DNA of 64,000 nucleotides from Castanea sativa. Lineage: Eukaryota > Streptophyta > Magnoliopsida > Fagales > Fagaceae. The notes under the pieces are model-generated. The model saw only the letters and a list, made by a program, of their open reading frames with translations, was not told the DNA's origin and made no database searches. Of this stretch, positions 46,921 to 59,834 are shown one piece after another. How positions within the stretch are numbered: the stretch's first letter is position 1; each line of letters starts with the position of its first letter. Position numbers and translations under genes: made by a program. The stretch is taken from assembly GCF_040712315.1 (NCBI RefSeq), contig NC_134015.1:5479945-5543944 (forward strand). The letters run 5' to 3'.

Positions 46921-47990
46921 ATGTCGAAAGGGAAAGAAAAGGTGGGTAGTAAGCAATTCCGATGGTTGCCACCAATGCACACGATGATGCTAACTGTACT
47001 TGCCGAAGAGGCCACGAAGGGCAACAAGCCCTCGAACACTTTTAAGCCCGGTTCCTTCGCTACTATCACCAAGGCGATAACTGAACAGTTTGGGGTCGAG
47101 TGCCACCCCTCGTATGTTGAGAATCGGATGCGTATTTTGAGGACAATGTGGACTACCATTCAAACTCTTCAAAAGAAGAGTGGGTTCGGTTAGGATGATA
47201 GCTTAAAAATGATCACATGCGATGCGAAGACGTACCAAGAGGAAGTTATGGTATGGCTTTCAACTATATTTGTGCATTGTATTTTCTATTGTTCTTATCC
47301 TATAAATCATGGATTATGTCTCTTGTGGTAATAAGTAATAACAGCTTATACTTGTTTATCATTCACATAAATCATCTAATGACATCTATATTGAATTGAA
47401 TATTGAATTTATGAGTGAAGTGATCATTGCATTGTTATTGTATGTTCTTGTCTCCCTTACAGGCGCATCGTAAGCATGCTGATTTTTTGAACAAGAAGAT
47501 AGAGATGTATGATCAGTTGGCCATTGTAGTGGGTAAGAATTTGGCCACAGGAAGCTTTGCTAAGTCATTTATTGATATTGACACAGAGCATGACAATGCA
47601 GAGAGCACTGAGATGGTGGCTGATAATGGGGAGGAGGGTGTGGTGGATAAGGGGAAGAATGTGGTAGAATCATCCACCATTGGGTCCACACTTTCGAAGT
47701 CCCGCAAAAGAGGCCGTGCACCTCCCTTTGATGATAGTTCTCTGACTGATTTGTCTGATCAGCTTAAGGAAATTGCTGTGGTCTTGAAAGAAATCAATCG
47801 GGGGCCTGTTGATTTTAATAGTCTTTACTCTGAGGTGATGGCTATGGCGGCGGATGGGTATAGTGAGGATATGCTCACAACTGCCTTTGACCATCTGTGT
47901 GAAAATAAGAAGGTAGCTAGGAGATTTCTGGCCAAGAATACTAAGCTGAGGAAGCTTTGGATGGATAGTTATTTGTTCACTCGACTCTGA
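46921..47990 (+). pseudogene. Myb/SANT-like protein of the Harbinger element, with nonsense codon
   Basis: The second gene of the element. Known relatives bind the TIR region and bring the transposase to the nucleus. Exon 1 is 46,921-47,250 and exon 2 is 47,463-47,990 (GT-AG, in phase, VM/AHRKHADF). Exon 1 carries the Myb_DNA-bind_3 domain (FRWLPPMHTMML, then VENRMRILRTMWTTIQTLQ). Codon 91 is TAG (47,191-47,193) in the sequence SGFG-stop-DDSLKMI, where relatives have Trp, so a single G-to-A change explains it. Exon 2 is otherwise open for 175 codons, with acidic, lysine-rich and C-terminal helical parts. The product is truncated before the second half unless the stop is read through or translation restarts. 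Confidence 0.85.
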
Positions 47991-48662
47991 CTTGTCTGTT
48001 TAGTGCTGATTGTGATGGTAGTAGCTTTAGGGATTGTGTGTGATGTAGTACTAGTATGATCCTAACATTGTATGATATATGTGACAATTGTATTATCGGT
48101 AAGCAGCCTATGTATGTATTTGTAACCTGTAGGATGTGAACTCTTTTGTATTATTGGGACGATACAATTGCCCAAGTTATGTATGGTGACTTTAAGCATG
48201 TAGGGCACATGTGTACTGTTCAGATACCACGTGTAGGTATCAATTTTGCACACCATGGACTTGTAATGGTGAAAGTACATTATGTGCGTTTTGATATAAA
48301 TATTACCACGTGATATTCGGATGCTCTTTGTTGATGTTGAAGTCGATGATTATTTTTGTGATGCTTTTTGCAACTGTTGAAGTGGATGATTATTTTTGTG
48401 CTATTACAGGTTCATCTAGGCAATGCAGGTTTTTATTTGTAAATGCATTTTATATTTTCCGTAAAATGTGTGAACAAACCAAACATGGGAAAATGAATAC
48501 AGTAAAACGAATTTCAGAAAATGCCAAACAGTGGAATTTGTTTTCTGCCTTATTTTCCATGGTGCAACCAAATAGCTTGAGTACATTTTCTTTACAGGAA
48601 AATATTTTCCCTTGAAATGATTTTCCGTCTGGAATTGATTTACCGTCGAACCAAACGCAACC

Positions 48663-50510
48663 TTAGGTTCAAAAAGTTCTTTTCGGCCTGAAAATGTATT
48701 TCTCATTTAGATAAAGTTTAGCTATAAAATTGGCTGTAACTTAACCTTATAATCTTATTCAGTATCTTTTTATTGAAGGTAAATTTTGACAAATCTAACA
48801 TTGGATTACATCTTCTTATTATATTTTATATGCTTGCTAAATTTCTAGAAAATTAAAAATAAATAGTCATGTCATCAATAAATTATTTAAAATTATGCAT
48901 AAAATAGAAAATTATGGACCATATAGTAAATAATATCCGATTGACACAAAATTTGACATGTGTATTAACAGTGTAAAGAACATGCAATTCAACGGTCAAA
49001 ATTTCAAAATATGTAATAATATTTATTTTATTGAGTAAGGTTATAGACTTGTAGCCTTAGGCTACAACCAATTTTGTAGCTAAAGTTTGTCCTTCTCATT
49101 TTAGGTAAAAGTATTTAAAAGAAGATATTTCAATTTCAAATTTTAGTTTAAATGACTTGAAAAAAGAAAAGAGAGAATGCAATTATTTTAATGGGTGGAT
49201 TGGAGTTTTATTAATAGGTGGATTTGAAAGGATTAGATTAAAAATGTCATTTTAAATCCATAATATCATAAATGTTTTTTTTATTACAGCAAAATCCCAA
49301 CAACTCAAATTATCTTGTACTTTATTAAATTTATTCATACGAAGTAATTTATATATACTAGCTCCTATTAAAAAAAAGTACTTTATACTAGCAATTATTC
49401 ATCACATCTCTTTATTTAAATCCTTACATTCAAACATGAAAAGGCTAATTAATGGTGAATTCATCATAATTTCCCATTTACAAGTTGAGATTGAATGGCG
49501 ATTTTTTTTGTTTATATTTAACTTTTCAGAAGTGAGATTTCTTAAGCACCACTCTTCTTTATTTGTGTGTGGATTTGTTTGCATTAACCTATAAACGCAG
49601 GACTAGAAAAGAAATACAGTTTGGAATTTTCTTTCCAACAAATATGTTGTCCTATTAATATATTTTCCAGCAGTCAATGCAGTTACTTGAGCTAGGCATA
49701 GAGTAGAAGAGGGTGATATAATATATTACTCATTCAAAAGATTCGAAGGAAATAATATTTGCCTGTTGCCACTGGGGTATTCTTGTGAATATATGCATAT
49801 ATTTAACTCTGGCTGGAAAGGTTATTTGATTTAATTGGTTTTTTTTTTTCGTAATTTGTTAATTATGTTGTGATGCCAGATATACTTAAAATTATAGGTT
49901 CAATTTGGGGGTTAAAAGTTAGAATATTTTGACTCATGGATACCCCCCTCCCTTCTCCCACAAAGAAAGGTACAAATATTTGTCATTGGAAATTATTTTG
50001 TATATTAGATATACTGTGCCTCTCACATTATAGCGGGTTTCATGTGGGAATCCACAAGTAAACCTATCCTTATATAATAGGAGGGTGTATCGATGTATTG
50101 TACTAAGTGCACTGAATAATTTCACTAATGTCATGAGAAACCATTCAACTTGCCTTTGGTGCCTAGTTTGTTAAACTCTTTATTGGCTGATACTCATGTT
50201 GAATCCCTTCAATTCTTCTCATTGCATGAACCGTACACAAAGTTAGCTAACTTTGCTAATGAAAGGAGAGAAGCAAAAGAAAAATACAAAATATGTATGT
50301 AAATCAACTGTTTTTCTTTCATTTTGCATCTTTTTCATTCCTTTTTTTTTTTCTCAGTAGGGAAAAACACTTGTCTTAGAAGGAAAAAAAAAAAACTCAA
50401 TATCAGCACCCCTATAGACACATTAAAATTGGCTAGGAGGGACTTATACAACTCATGATCACTATTGGAGAAATGCAGGCAACTGGATTTATTGCCACTC
50501 AATATAGGAA

Positions 50511-50569
<59 letters not shown>

Positions 50570-50649
50570 CACAACTACATGATGAATACACAAATAAGAA
50601 GAAAAAAAAATCATAGAGCAACTTTCATCAAAACCCCATAGCAATATTC
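48663..50649. other. Intergenic DNA between the Harbinger element and the kinesin 3' end
   Basis: AT-rich. Only small chance ORFs. Confidence 0.6.
50514..50566. repeat. (CT)n microsatellite downstream of the kinesin stop
   Basis: About 26 CT units, 84 bases past the kinesin stop codon. It would be a GA tract in the 3' UTR of that gene if the UTR reaches it. Confidence 0.9.
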
Positions 50650-53600
50650 TCACTTAGCACTCCCGGTTTTCCTCTTTCCATCAGTTGGAACAGCCTGCCT
50701 TCCAGGCTTTTGCAAAGATTGACTAATACCATTGGGTGGTTTGATCCGAGATGGTGTAGGAATCAGTGATGGAATTAAACTCCTGGTTACAGGCACATAA
50801 TTCAAAACATTCTATTAGAAACATGTAAATGGCAAGCCCAAATGTAACCAATGCAAGTTTGCTACTATGTGGAAACTGGAAAGGGAAGCATTATTTCACT
50901 CCACATTGCAGCACAAAGAAAATTCAGAATTCTGCTTAAAGAAGAACATAGTAAAATATAGGCATTTAAGACAGGTTACCTTGATTCTTGGTTCTTTGTT
51001 GGCTTGGGATTTGTTTTCTTTGGTTTTGACTTCAAGCCATTGGAAATATTGGTAAGTTTAGGAAGATTCTGTTGCCAATGCATGTCTGGCTCTGAGGAAT
51101 CACTAGTTGCAGCCTCAAGCTCATCAGAATCATCAGTGGCCACTTCATACCGACTGCTAGGTACATCATAGTCCTGGATGTCCTTTTTGTTGGCTGTTAG
51201 TTTATTGAGAGCTTGTTCTGGGTATATTTTTGAAGGAGCTGAGATATAACTCTCACCAAACATTTCAGGAGACAGTCTGTTGTCTACTTCCCAATGTCTC
51301 ACCAGAGTTTCATCTCCACTTGCACTGTCATGCTTGTTCACCATGATCTTATCAACCCATTCGCCAGAAACAAAATCCTTGTCATCCTCTTTTCCAATTA
51401 GTGTAGGACTGCCAACAAGTGGCCAGGAAGGTGAACTCATCAACATGTCATGGAAATCTAGGCTACGTCTTTTTGGTTTTAGTTTGGATTTACTCCGAGC
51501 CTGCAAATATGACCATGAACGGCATTTTATAAAGGTATTAAATAAATGTAATCATTAGATTTTAGGCACCACAGTTTAGTTCTATCATTGTAGAAATGAG
51601 ACAATTTTCAGCTTTTTCATCAAATTTAAGATTAATTTATTTCACTGATGCACTTAATCACTAGGACATTCCAACAAATAATGCTGTTTAAACCTTTTCT
51701 TATAATCTTCTGGTGATGGCTACAGTCTAAAATAACTCCTATTTCCATGCGATATAATATTCCTTTTCTATTTGGAGAAGACTTAATTTTGCCTCAAATG
51801 GTATCAAATATAAAATAGCACAATTTCCTCTAAAAATTGCTGCCAGATCTCAAGAACAACTTTCGAAAACTGATAGGAAATCAAATTGAGGTTCAAATAA
51901 AGTCCTAGTAGAGTGAACCCCACCAAATAGCTGGTCAAAGATTCAAACCCAAAATGAAACTTTGATGAAGGATGAAGCAACCATGAGATCTAAGCCGATT
52001 GGTCAATCCTTTCAACTTTTCATTATCTCTATGCTTCATTAATTATCACATTTTACAATGCCAAAAGATTATAAAATATATCACTGGAGACGGAAAAATG
52101 TAACAGTAAGAATGACAAAAAATGATGACTTCAATCCAGACTTTGGTACATATGGCATTCCTGAGATGAATCCATAGTGCTCAGACAAAACTAATTTACG
52201 TAGCTAACATGAAATCATGGCCTATCAACCAGTTATGACATTTGGTTCATACCTCTAAGTTACCCACATCGTCCATTGCTTGCCTACGACCTGCTGAGAA
52301 GTCTCCAAAACTTTTCCAACTAGGATGGGAAGGAGAAGATCCACACGACTTCATTTTTAATCTTTCTGGGCTGGATTGAGAGCTTTGAATGCTCTCTGTT
52401 TCTCCCTCCTTCCTTAATAAGGCAGCTTTAAGGCTAGCAATCTAAAAAGAGAATAAACAAGACACATCTATTTTTCAACACAATTATCAAAGTATACAAG
52501 ACATATGTGTCAACTTCTTAATTTATAATACAGAAATATAAATATAAATAAAAACAAATATGCAGCCTAAAGATAAGCCATCTGAAATAAAATTAACAAT
52601 TACTAGACCGAACATGTTTGAGACTGGGAGCAGAGAAGTCAGGAATTTTCTCAAATTCATCATGCAAAACAAACAGAAAAATGACGAGTAAAAACCTGTT
52701 CTTTAAGTTCTTTCACTTCTGAACTATCTTTGTTGACCCGTGCAGCACCAAGCTCAACGGTGGAAACCCTTTCAGCAAATTTGAGTGTACTAATTGTTTC
52801 TCCAAGAGCTTCAGGCTCCGGACTAATGTGAACAAACATGAGAGTCTTTGCTTGCCCTCCTAATAGATACAAAAAACCAATAAATTAACAATAAAGGAGA
52901 TTACTGTGGAAATATAGAAGAGGATGTCTCTATAGGCAAGAGGACATTGAGAACCTCACCAAGTGAATCTTGGAGCAGTTGCGTGAGTTTGCTGTTCCTA
53001 TAAGGAACATGTGAACTCTTTTGTGCAAGAGAGTAGATCACATCTCCCAAGGCAGATAGAGATTTGTTGATATGTTGTGCCTCCTTTAATCTATCTCCGG
53101 TCACCTCGGATTTGTCAACCCTTTCACTTCCTGCCAGATCAACTAGATGCATACAACCACGGAGAATAGAACCAGATGTCAAGTCTCTTCCTTGAACATG
53201 AACTGTAAGGCAGCTGGAAATAGATACCATACAGAAGTTAGTATCCATTTTCGCATATGGGAAGACTATAATCAATGTTCTCAAAATCAGGAGATGATGA
53301 AAAACAGATATGATATTATCATTCCTCGTTCATGTAAGAAACAATAACTAAATGGAAATTTTTAAAAAGAAAAATTTCTCTATTCTAAAACTTATTAGAC
53401 AGAATTAACCATACCTGTGGGAACGACTACTCCGATCATTCATGGCTGTAGCACCCACTGAACGATTCTTTTGCCCAAGGTTCATCAAATTTATAACATC
53501 AGATGTTGTTGATACTGGTACAAGGTTTGCTTCAGGTACATTGATTCCGGTTTGAGAACTGTTACGAATTTCTAATGTACTTTGGAGATAAGGAAACATA

Positions 53601-56600
53601 AAGGAGTAAGAGGTGCATTGATCAAGGCATATAATCTGTTTGGATAAAGCTTTTTGCTGAAAGATTTTTTTTTTTTTTCTTTTTGATAAGCAAGAAAGAT
53701 TTTATTATACTGAAAGCTTATTTGTTTATTTGCTAAAAGTTAGTTAAAGTATAGTTATACCTCAAATGATGAGGCTTTAAACAGTTGAATATAAGAAAAT
53801 AAGTTAAAAAGCTAAAAGAAAAAGTTGTTGTCAAATGCACATTAAAATAAAGATATAAACTAGTGTCGCGAAGGATATCTTTTGTTGACACCATCTGACA
53901 CAAGGAGATCCTTAACTTGCTCATTGTAAATTTCAAGCATCTGTACAGAAATATCATAGCAAATGGTGTCTTTCCTCTGTTCTGAGAGGAGAAATAGATC
54001 GCCCAATGCTCTATAATTTACACCTTGACCTTCCTCTGTAAGCTCTTTTGGTCCACTCTGGTTTGACAGATAAGACAATTCAATAAAACTAATAGAAATG
54101 ATAAATGTTCTTTGGAAAACATAAATCAAAGCCTTATAGTGAAGAAATGATCAAATATGATGAGGATGTAGTGAATCTCTTACCATAGTATAAGTTTTCC
54201 CTGATCCTGTTTGTCCATAAGCAAATATACAAACATTGTAACCATCAAGAACAGACCGAATCAGAGGTTGGGTGTCTGAAAATACCTCCTCTACAAAAAA
54301 TGATAGCATCTGTAAGGAAGCTTGACAAAATAATACTTTGTTCAAAATACCTCCTCTGCAAAAACATACCTTGGGTTGCTGAAGGACCAAATACTTTGTT
54401 GAAAGTGAATGATTTCTTCCCCTCTCTGCTATATTTTAAAGGGGCAATAATTGAAATATTTCCTTCCTCTATATGATCCACAGAACTTGAACGGTTTGGT
54501 TGGCCAGGCAGGAAAGGCCTCACTCGGCAGTATACCCTAATGTTTCCTAATCAAACATAATAGATGTATGTCCATTAGATCTTGTTGAGAAATTTAATTA
54601 AGTGTCAATGACTGAAGACATTAAGTTAAAACTTTAAACCAATTGGAATGTCACCTTTCAGGTCCTGCACTTGATTGTATAGCTTGCGGTTTTCTTCAAG
54701 AACTCTCTGGTATCCAGAAGCAGCATGAGCCAGACCATGCAGGTGCTTACCTATCAAGGGAAGCTAGTATATCATTCCTCCTTGAAGAACTTTATAAAAC
54801 CATGCAAGTTTTGATTTATAATGTACCTAGATTGTTGAATTCCTCCTGGTACTTCGCCTGCAAAAATTGCATTCCTGCTTTTGTACTATGAAGAATATGT
54901 TTCAGCTCCTACAGGATTTAAAAAGCAAAGTCACTAATTGCATGCAGATTAACAGCTTTCCAGCCAGCAAGTTTGATACCATTGCAACTTACCAGAATAT
55001 CTCTTTGTTGTTGTTCAACAAACGTATGCTGTTTCAAAAGCAGACTTTTTGATCCCTCATCAAGATCATACTTCCGATCATTACTTTCCTCCTCTTTATA
55101 TTGCATGCCAGATTTTTCTTCCACCTTAATCATATTGAGAGAATAGGTCACTCATATGTGCCGACACAACAAAGAAATCAACTTGCTTGTCGAAACTATA
55201 TATTTTGAGTGTGACAAATTTATCACTTGCGTTTTAAACTTTCTATTCGTGTGTAAATACCTTTATATCATCAGAAGAAGTTTTGGATAGAGAATCATCA
55301 GGGCCAGATTCTGCCATATCCTTTGCAGTTGTTTTCATCTGTCAGATTACCAGATACGTTAATATCACCGACAATTATTTTTAATAAAAAAAGAAAAAAA
55401 AAAAAAAAGAGAGTTTTCTATAGGAAGAACATGATTTCTGCACTAGCATCAGCAGAAATTAGGATCCTGACCCTTCACATAAATCATAGTCAAAGGCAGC
55501 AAGGAACTTTGCTAGGCAAACACCATGTGTATGAGGTGGAATATCAATAAAAAGCCAACATTTACCAGTTCATTTTGGCTTTCCAAGCGACGGTTGAACT
55601 CCTCCATGACTTTATTAAGCATAGATTCTACAATCTGTGACAGGCTCAAGAGTCAGTTGTTACTCTAGTTACAATTACAAAAATACATATAACTAGTGAT
55701 AAGTTATTACAGAGAATTTCTAGACCAGACAAGAAGTCTAAAAGAATGAACATGTAGGCAAATGGTTAGTTTGTGGACGAATCTCAAATGGTTAGTGTCA
55801 TCCAACTGGGACAATATATTCTCTAAAATGTATCCATGGTTGGAGTCGGCAATTTTTATGACTTCTGCAAATTCCTGCTTAGTACATACTTTGCAGAATT
55901 GTAAGCAGTCTCCTCAAAATCTATTTATATCAGGACAATTCAAAACAGAGAAAGCACCAGTACACTTACAATTGGAATTTCTTCTTGCTTCTTATTAGAG
56001 AGAACTTCACGGACTAGCATATTTAAGGAACGAGAGGAACCCTGCAGATAAGAACACATATAAAAACTTTTGGTGTCATGCTACTATGAAAAGTAAAAAT
56101 TAATATAAAAAGAACAGAAATTCAAAGCTCACTAACTGCTTCATTGATGTCATGGCCGATATCATTGTATGAAGATAGATCACCAGACAGACTCTGTAGA
56201 GACTTCTCATTCAATGATGAGGCCCTTGAAAAAGAATTCATGAATGGTTCTGAATTTTTTCGTACAAAAGATTTCACACAGACAGGTGCTTTCAAATTTG
56301 CACCAGGTTTCCATGATCCATTCCCACCTCCTTCTTTCCATTCACTATATGATTTGATTGCTAGAACACAGTTCACAATCCTTGCAGATTTTCCTCCCTG
56401 TACAGTCAGGAGATTAAAACAATGTAACATCAGACTGACAACTCTCTCAAAGTAATTCTGTGCCATATTGGTTCATCATCAACCCAAAATAACCACTTTT
56501 TCCCCCAAGTATAAGTTACATCCAAAAAAGAGACAAGGACAGGCAAGTTTGAAATGGCATTATACAGTTTTTCATTTTTTCTTTTTTCTTTTTTGACTAA

Positions 56601-57942
56601 AGGCAAGAGGGGTGTAGAATCTGAAGATGAAGCCCATTATACAGATTTTCCTATTCATGTTAACTACATCACACACCTGTTCCAAATCAGAGGCTTCAAA
56701 AGTTGGAAGCCCCAATTCTTCCACAGCTACAAGGAAATTTCTGACATTTTCAAAGTACTGGAATGCAGATAGAGCTGCCCCATCAGGAATAACAAGAGAA
56801 TCACAAGGACCCTCAACCACCTAAATTAGTCAATAAACATCATCAAAACCAACTAAAATATATATGAACAGACATGTGAAAAGCTGAAAAGAAAATGAAA
56901 ACCTTGCTGAATCATACCTTTGGCACTGCTCCAGGCTGAACCTTGTTAAGAACATAGCATAGGATTTTTCCACTTCTCAACCCAAGCCTGAATTCTTCTT
57001 CAGTAGGCTCTGCAGGCAATTCCTTACCCCCACCCACTCCAACCGCCCTTCTGAGCCATCCGGCTGCTTCATATCTTCTCAAGGCTACACAATGATGCAG
57101 CAACCTTAAATTTATTTTCTTATTAATCACATCTCAAGCTAAGAGAAGCCACATTTCACCAACCAACACCGATATAAAGAAGGTTAGAGCCTTAGAGGTC
57201 TAGATATCAAAATCTTGATTTTACTGCAGAATTCATTTTGTTGATTTCAGCTCCACCTTATGTAGAATCCTTTCCAAATTCATTGGAGCATAAAGCAATT
57301 GAGTAATCAGCTATTCAAAATTTAAGGATTCCTATTCTAATTCTAACTTCATCGCTATAATTCCATGCAAGAAAAATGTTAAGCATTTAATCATGATAAA
57401 GTTCCAAAACTTCTTGGGAATGAGATTATGAGAATTGAAAAGAAAAAAAATAATTAATGCAATGAGAAAGATGATACAAAAATGAGATTATTGGACAATG
57501 AAAAATCATATCATAACTAAGACATTTTTTGTGTGTAAATTTATAAAATTTACATAAGATTGTAATCACATGATTATCCCCTCACATAATTCATTACCAC
57601 TATAACATGTACATCAAATCAACCTTATACTTTACAAAATTTTCATTGTCATAATATATATGCTAAAGCCATAATTTGTGTAGAAACAATTTACAAGAAA
57701 TGCTTCCTCTGCTTATCAAAGAAACCATTAAATCCAAAATTCAATCAATTTTTATAGAGAAAAAAGAAGAAGAAGAAGTAAACATTGAAGTGCAAATAAA
57801 ATTCAAGAAATGATTTGATCATACAAGTTTCCTCAGCCTTCCTTGAAGCCAATCCCATATCGCTTGATCTGGTACCATGTTTTTGAAGAACATCTTCAAC
57901 CATTGAAGCTACAGAAAAAGGTAATACTTGCTCTGTTGCCAT
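50650..57942 (-). CDS. KIN14: Kinesin-14 with N-terminal calponin-homology domain (KIN-14G/H/I type), 1,034 aa
   Basis: A probable minus-end-directed microtubule motor that can also bind actin through its CH domain. Nineteen exons on the minus strand: 57,825-57,942; 56,918-57,084; 56,677-56,820; 56,137-56,397; 55,970-56,041; 55,566-55,634; 55,261-55,338; 54,993-55,124; 54,827-54,908; 54,655-54,750; 54,370-54,546; 54,184-54,290; 53,879-54,057; 53,415-53,576; 52,960-53,213; 52,696-52,859; 52,253-52,441; 50,980-51,500; 50,650-50,782. All frames join. Residues about 40-160 are the CH domain ([52 protein letters not shown]). Then come a linker and coiled-coil region (250-405) and the motor from about 408: [12 protein letters not shown]-loop GQTGSGKT (about 491), [22 protein letters not shown]. 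The tail (755-1034) is Ser/Lys-rich. Intron 13 is AT-AC; the others are GT-AG. The start [20 protein letters not shown] is family-typical. It looks intact. Confidence 0.95.
53577..53878 (-). other. U12-type AT-AC intron (intron 13 of the kinesin gene)
   Basis: The intron starts ATATCCTT, the exact U12 5' consensus, right after exon 13 (GTCAACAAAAG), and ends AAAGTAC before ATTAGAAATTCG. Joining there restores [13 protein letters not shown], the expected kinesin sequence (split AG/A arginine codon). The branch-site-like TTCCTTATC lies about 12 bases before the AC, the usual U12 spacing, with one mismatch to the consensus. No GT donor nearby keeps the frame; reading on reaches TAG after YPSRH. 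Confidence 0.9.
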
Positions 57943-58400
57943 TGCTTTCTTTATCACACACCAACCCAGAATTTTTTTTTTTTTTTTAATCAGAAACTCA
58001 GATTTCAAATCATACCCATTAATTTAAAGGCCTTAATACTTCCAAAAAAAACTTCAATTCAACAATTTACATAGAAATTAACAAAAAGTTCAAATTTTTT
58101 TGTTTGTGGTGTTAAATTTAAGAAGAAAAAAATTATTTTAGCTGAATTCTCAGGGAAATGGATGAATGAGAGACTAGGGTTTTGATGAGTTGATCTGTAA
58201 AGAGAGAGAGAGAGAGATTTGTGCAAAGTGAAGAGAGAGAGAAGAGAAATTTTCTTAGCTCTTTCCCTTACTTTCCCTCTGTTTCTCTCACAGTTTTCTT
58301 GCTCTTTCTTGTTTTCTTTTTCTCTCTGTCTAATATTAGTGGAAAAAAGGTTAACCGAACCTGGCTCCGAGCCTCTCGGCATGGACTTGACGGTATATAT
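57943..58400 (-). promoter_or_regulatory. Kinesin 5' UTR and promoter region
   Basis: The transcribed strand is CT-rich upstream of the ATG, from (GA)n at 58,201-58,216 and GA-rich DNA to 58,330 on the + strand. No distinct TATA box was recognised, and no M-phase MSA (AACGG) cluster was seen by eye. Confidence 0.4.
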
Positions 58401-59666
58401 TTTTCCTATATAATTATTTCTAAATTTTTTATAAGAAATTTTTGCTTTTAAAATTATTTTCCTTGAGAGGAAAAAAAAATTAATTAAAAAAAATATATAT
58501 ATATATATATATACTTTCTTATAACTAATTAGAATTTTGACAATGGACCTATTGTGAAGTTCTTAAAATCTCAACTATTTATTGGAAAGTATTCAAGTAA
58601 TTGATGACATGATAAAATCTGAACGATTTATTTAACAACGAATGGTTAAGATTTTAAAGAATTCAATGCTTATAGTTATTTAGAAAACTTTCAAGATCCT
58701 AATCCGATTTTTAGTTCAAATCAGCGATGTATGTATATTTATATTTTCAAATCCAAGAACTTCTTTCGGTAAATTTTTTTTTAAAAGTATTTTTATGGGT
58801 ACAATAAAATATTATAATATTTTTACAACAAAATAAGATGTCAATTTATTATCTGTCAAAATAAAATAATGAATATTGTATTGTGACCCATTCGAACAGA
58901 AAACAAGAATGTAGAAATGTTATGACATTTTGTTATGTACCTGTACTTTCACATGAAATCTAGGACACTATCGGCAGATTTTTAGGTGCTTTTTTTTTCA
59001 ATAAATTTGGGTGCAATGGTCAAATCAACTTCTAATTTGAGTGTTTATGCAATGAATTGGAGGCATCCATTTGACGGGTTTGTTTTTTTATTTTGAAAAA
59101 TGGATTCAGAATAAACTTATTGTTGTTCTATTAATTGCAATTTGGATTTAACTATGATGTACCCATTCATGATATGTGAAAATAAAATATGGGTACATCA
59201 TTGATATGCAACATCAAATCAATCCTTGCATCATTTTGGTAAGATAATCTTGATTTTGGTTTAATGTCAAAGGCCCAAAAATCTCCAATTTATTTGAGAA
59301 ATTTATGGCAATATGGAAACAATATAAACGCACCTTAGATGGTTTTTTTTTTTTTATTATCAGATAGGAACCTTAGATGGTGTTGATGTGGCAAGGAGTG
59401 TAATTGGTGGTTTAGATTCTAATGCAAAGTTAATTTTTTTGGCCTTGCAGAGGGGAGCTTATTTCATTGATTTATTGAGAGCTTACAAAATAAGTAGGAC
59501 AAAAGTACAACTGTCCATTGAAAAAGTAAAGTTTAAAAAGAATTATAATGAAAAAGTAAAGTTTAAAAGGAATTATAAATAAGTTCAATAAGCTGAATAA
59601 ATAAACAATCTAATTTTATCTTACCACTTATCCAAATAACCAACTAAATGTAATAATTTTTTTTTT
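58401..59666. other. Non-genic stretch
   Basis: AT-rich with (AT)n at 58,494-58,513. A 45-base segment around AAAAAGTAAAGTTTAAAA is tandemly duplicated near 59,522-59,580. No gene seen. Confidence 0.6.
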
Positions 59667-59834
59667 GAGAAGTGGTACATTCATAATATTTTTACAATAA
59701 ATTATAGGTGATAAATTGTTATTGGTTCTAATAAAAACATGTCACTAAAATTATTTTTTTGTCGATCAGTAAAAACCAATAATAACTTGTCACTTAAAAT
59801 TTATTGTAAAAATGTTATAGACATAACATTTCTT
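59667..59834. mobile_element. Mutator-type MITE (family M), copy 4, diverged
   Basis: Ends GAGAAGTGGTACATTCATAA and (inward) AAGAAATGTTATGTCTATAA, with the common interior GGTGATAAATTGTTATTGGTT / AACCAATAATAACTTGTCAC. More diverged than the other three copies. Confidence 0.65.

Larger units (their letters stand above)
43644..48662 (+). mobile_element. PIF/Harbinger DNA transposon, about 5.0 kb, full-length
   Basis: The TIRs agree at about 23 of 27 positions: GGCTACGTTTGTTTCGACGG at 43,644, and inward from 48,662 GGTTGCGTTTGGTTCGACGG. The flanking trinucleotides are ATA and TTA, consistent with a mutated TWA target duplication. It carries the two genes of the superfamily in the same orientation, a DDE transposase (45,304-46,654) and a Myb/SANT-like protein (46,921-47,990). 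A C-rich minisatellite and an (AT)n tract precede them. Size and layout are as expected for an autonomous element. Confidence 0.9.

Noticed and set aside
57745..58008. ATG upstream of the kinesin MATEQ start (MKSEFLIKKKKK)
   Set aside because: The upstream part is a poly-A-derived low-complexity leader; [10 protein letters not shown] matches the family start.
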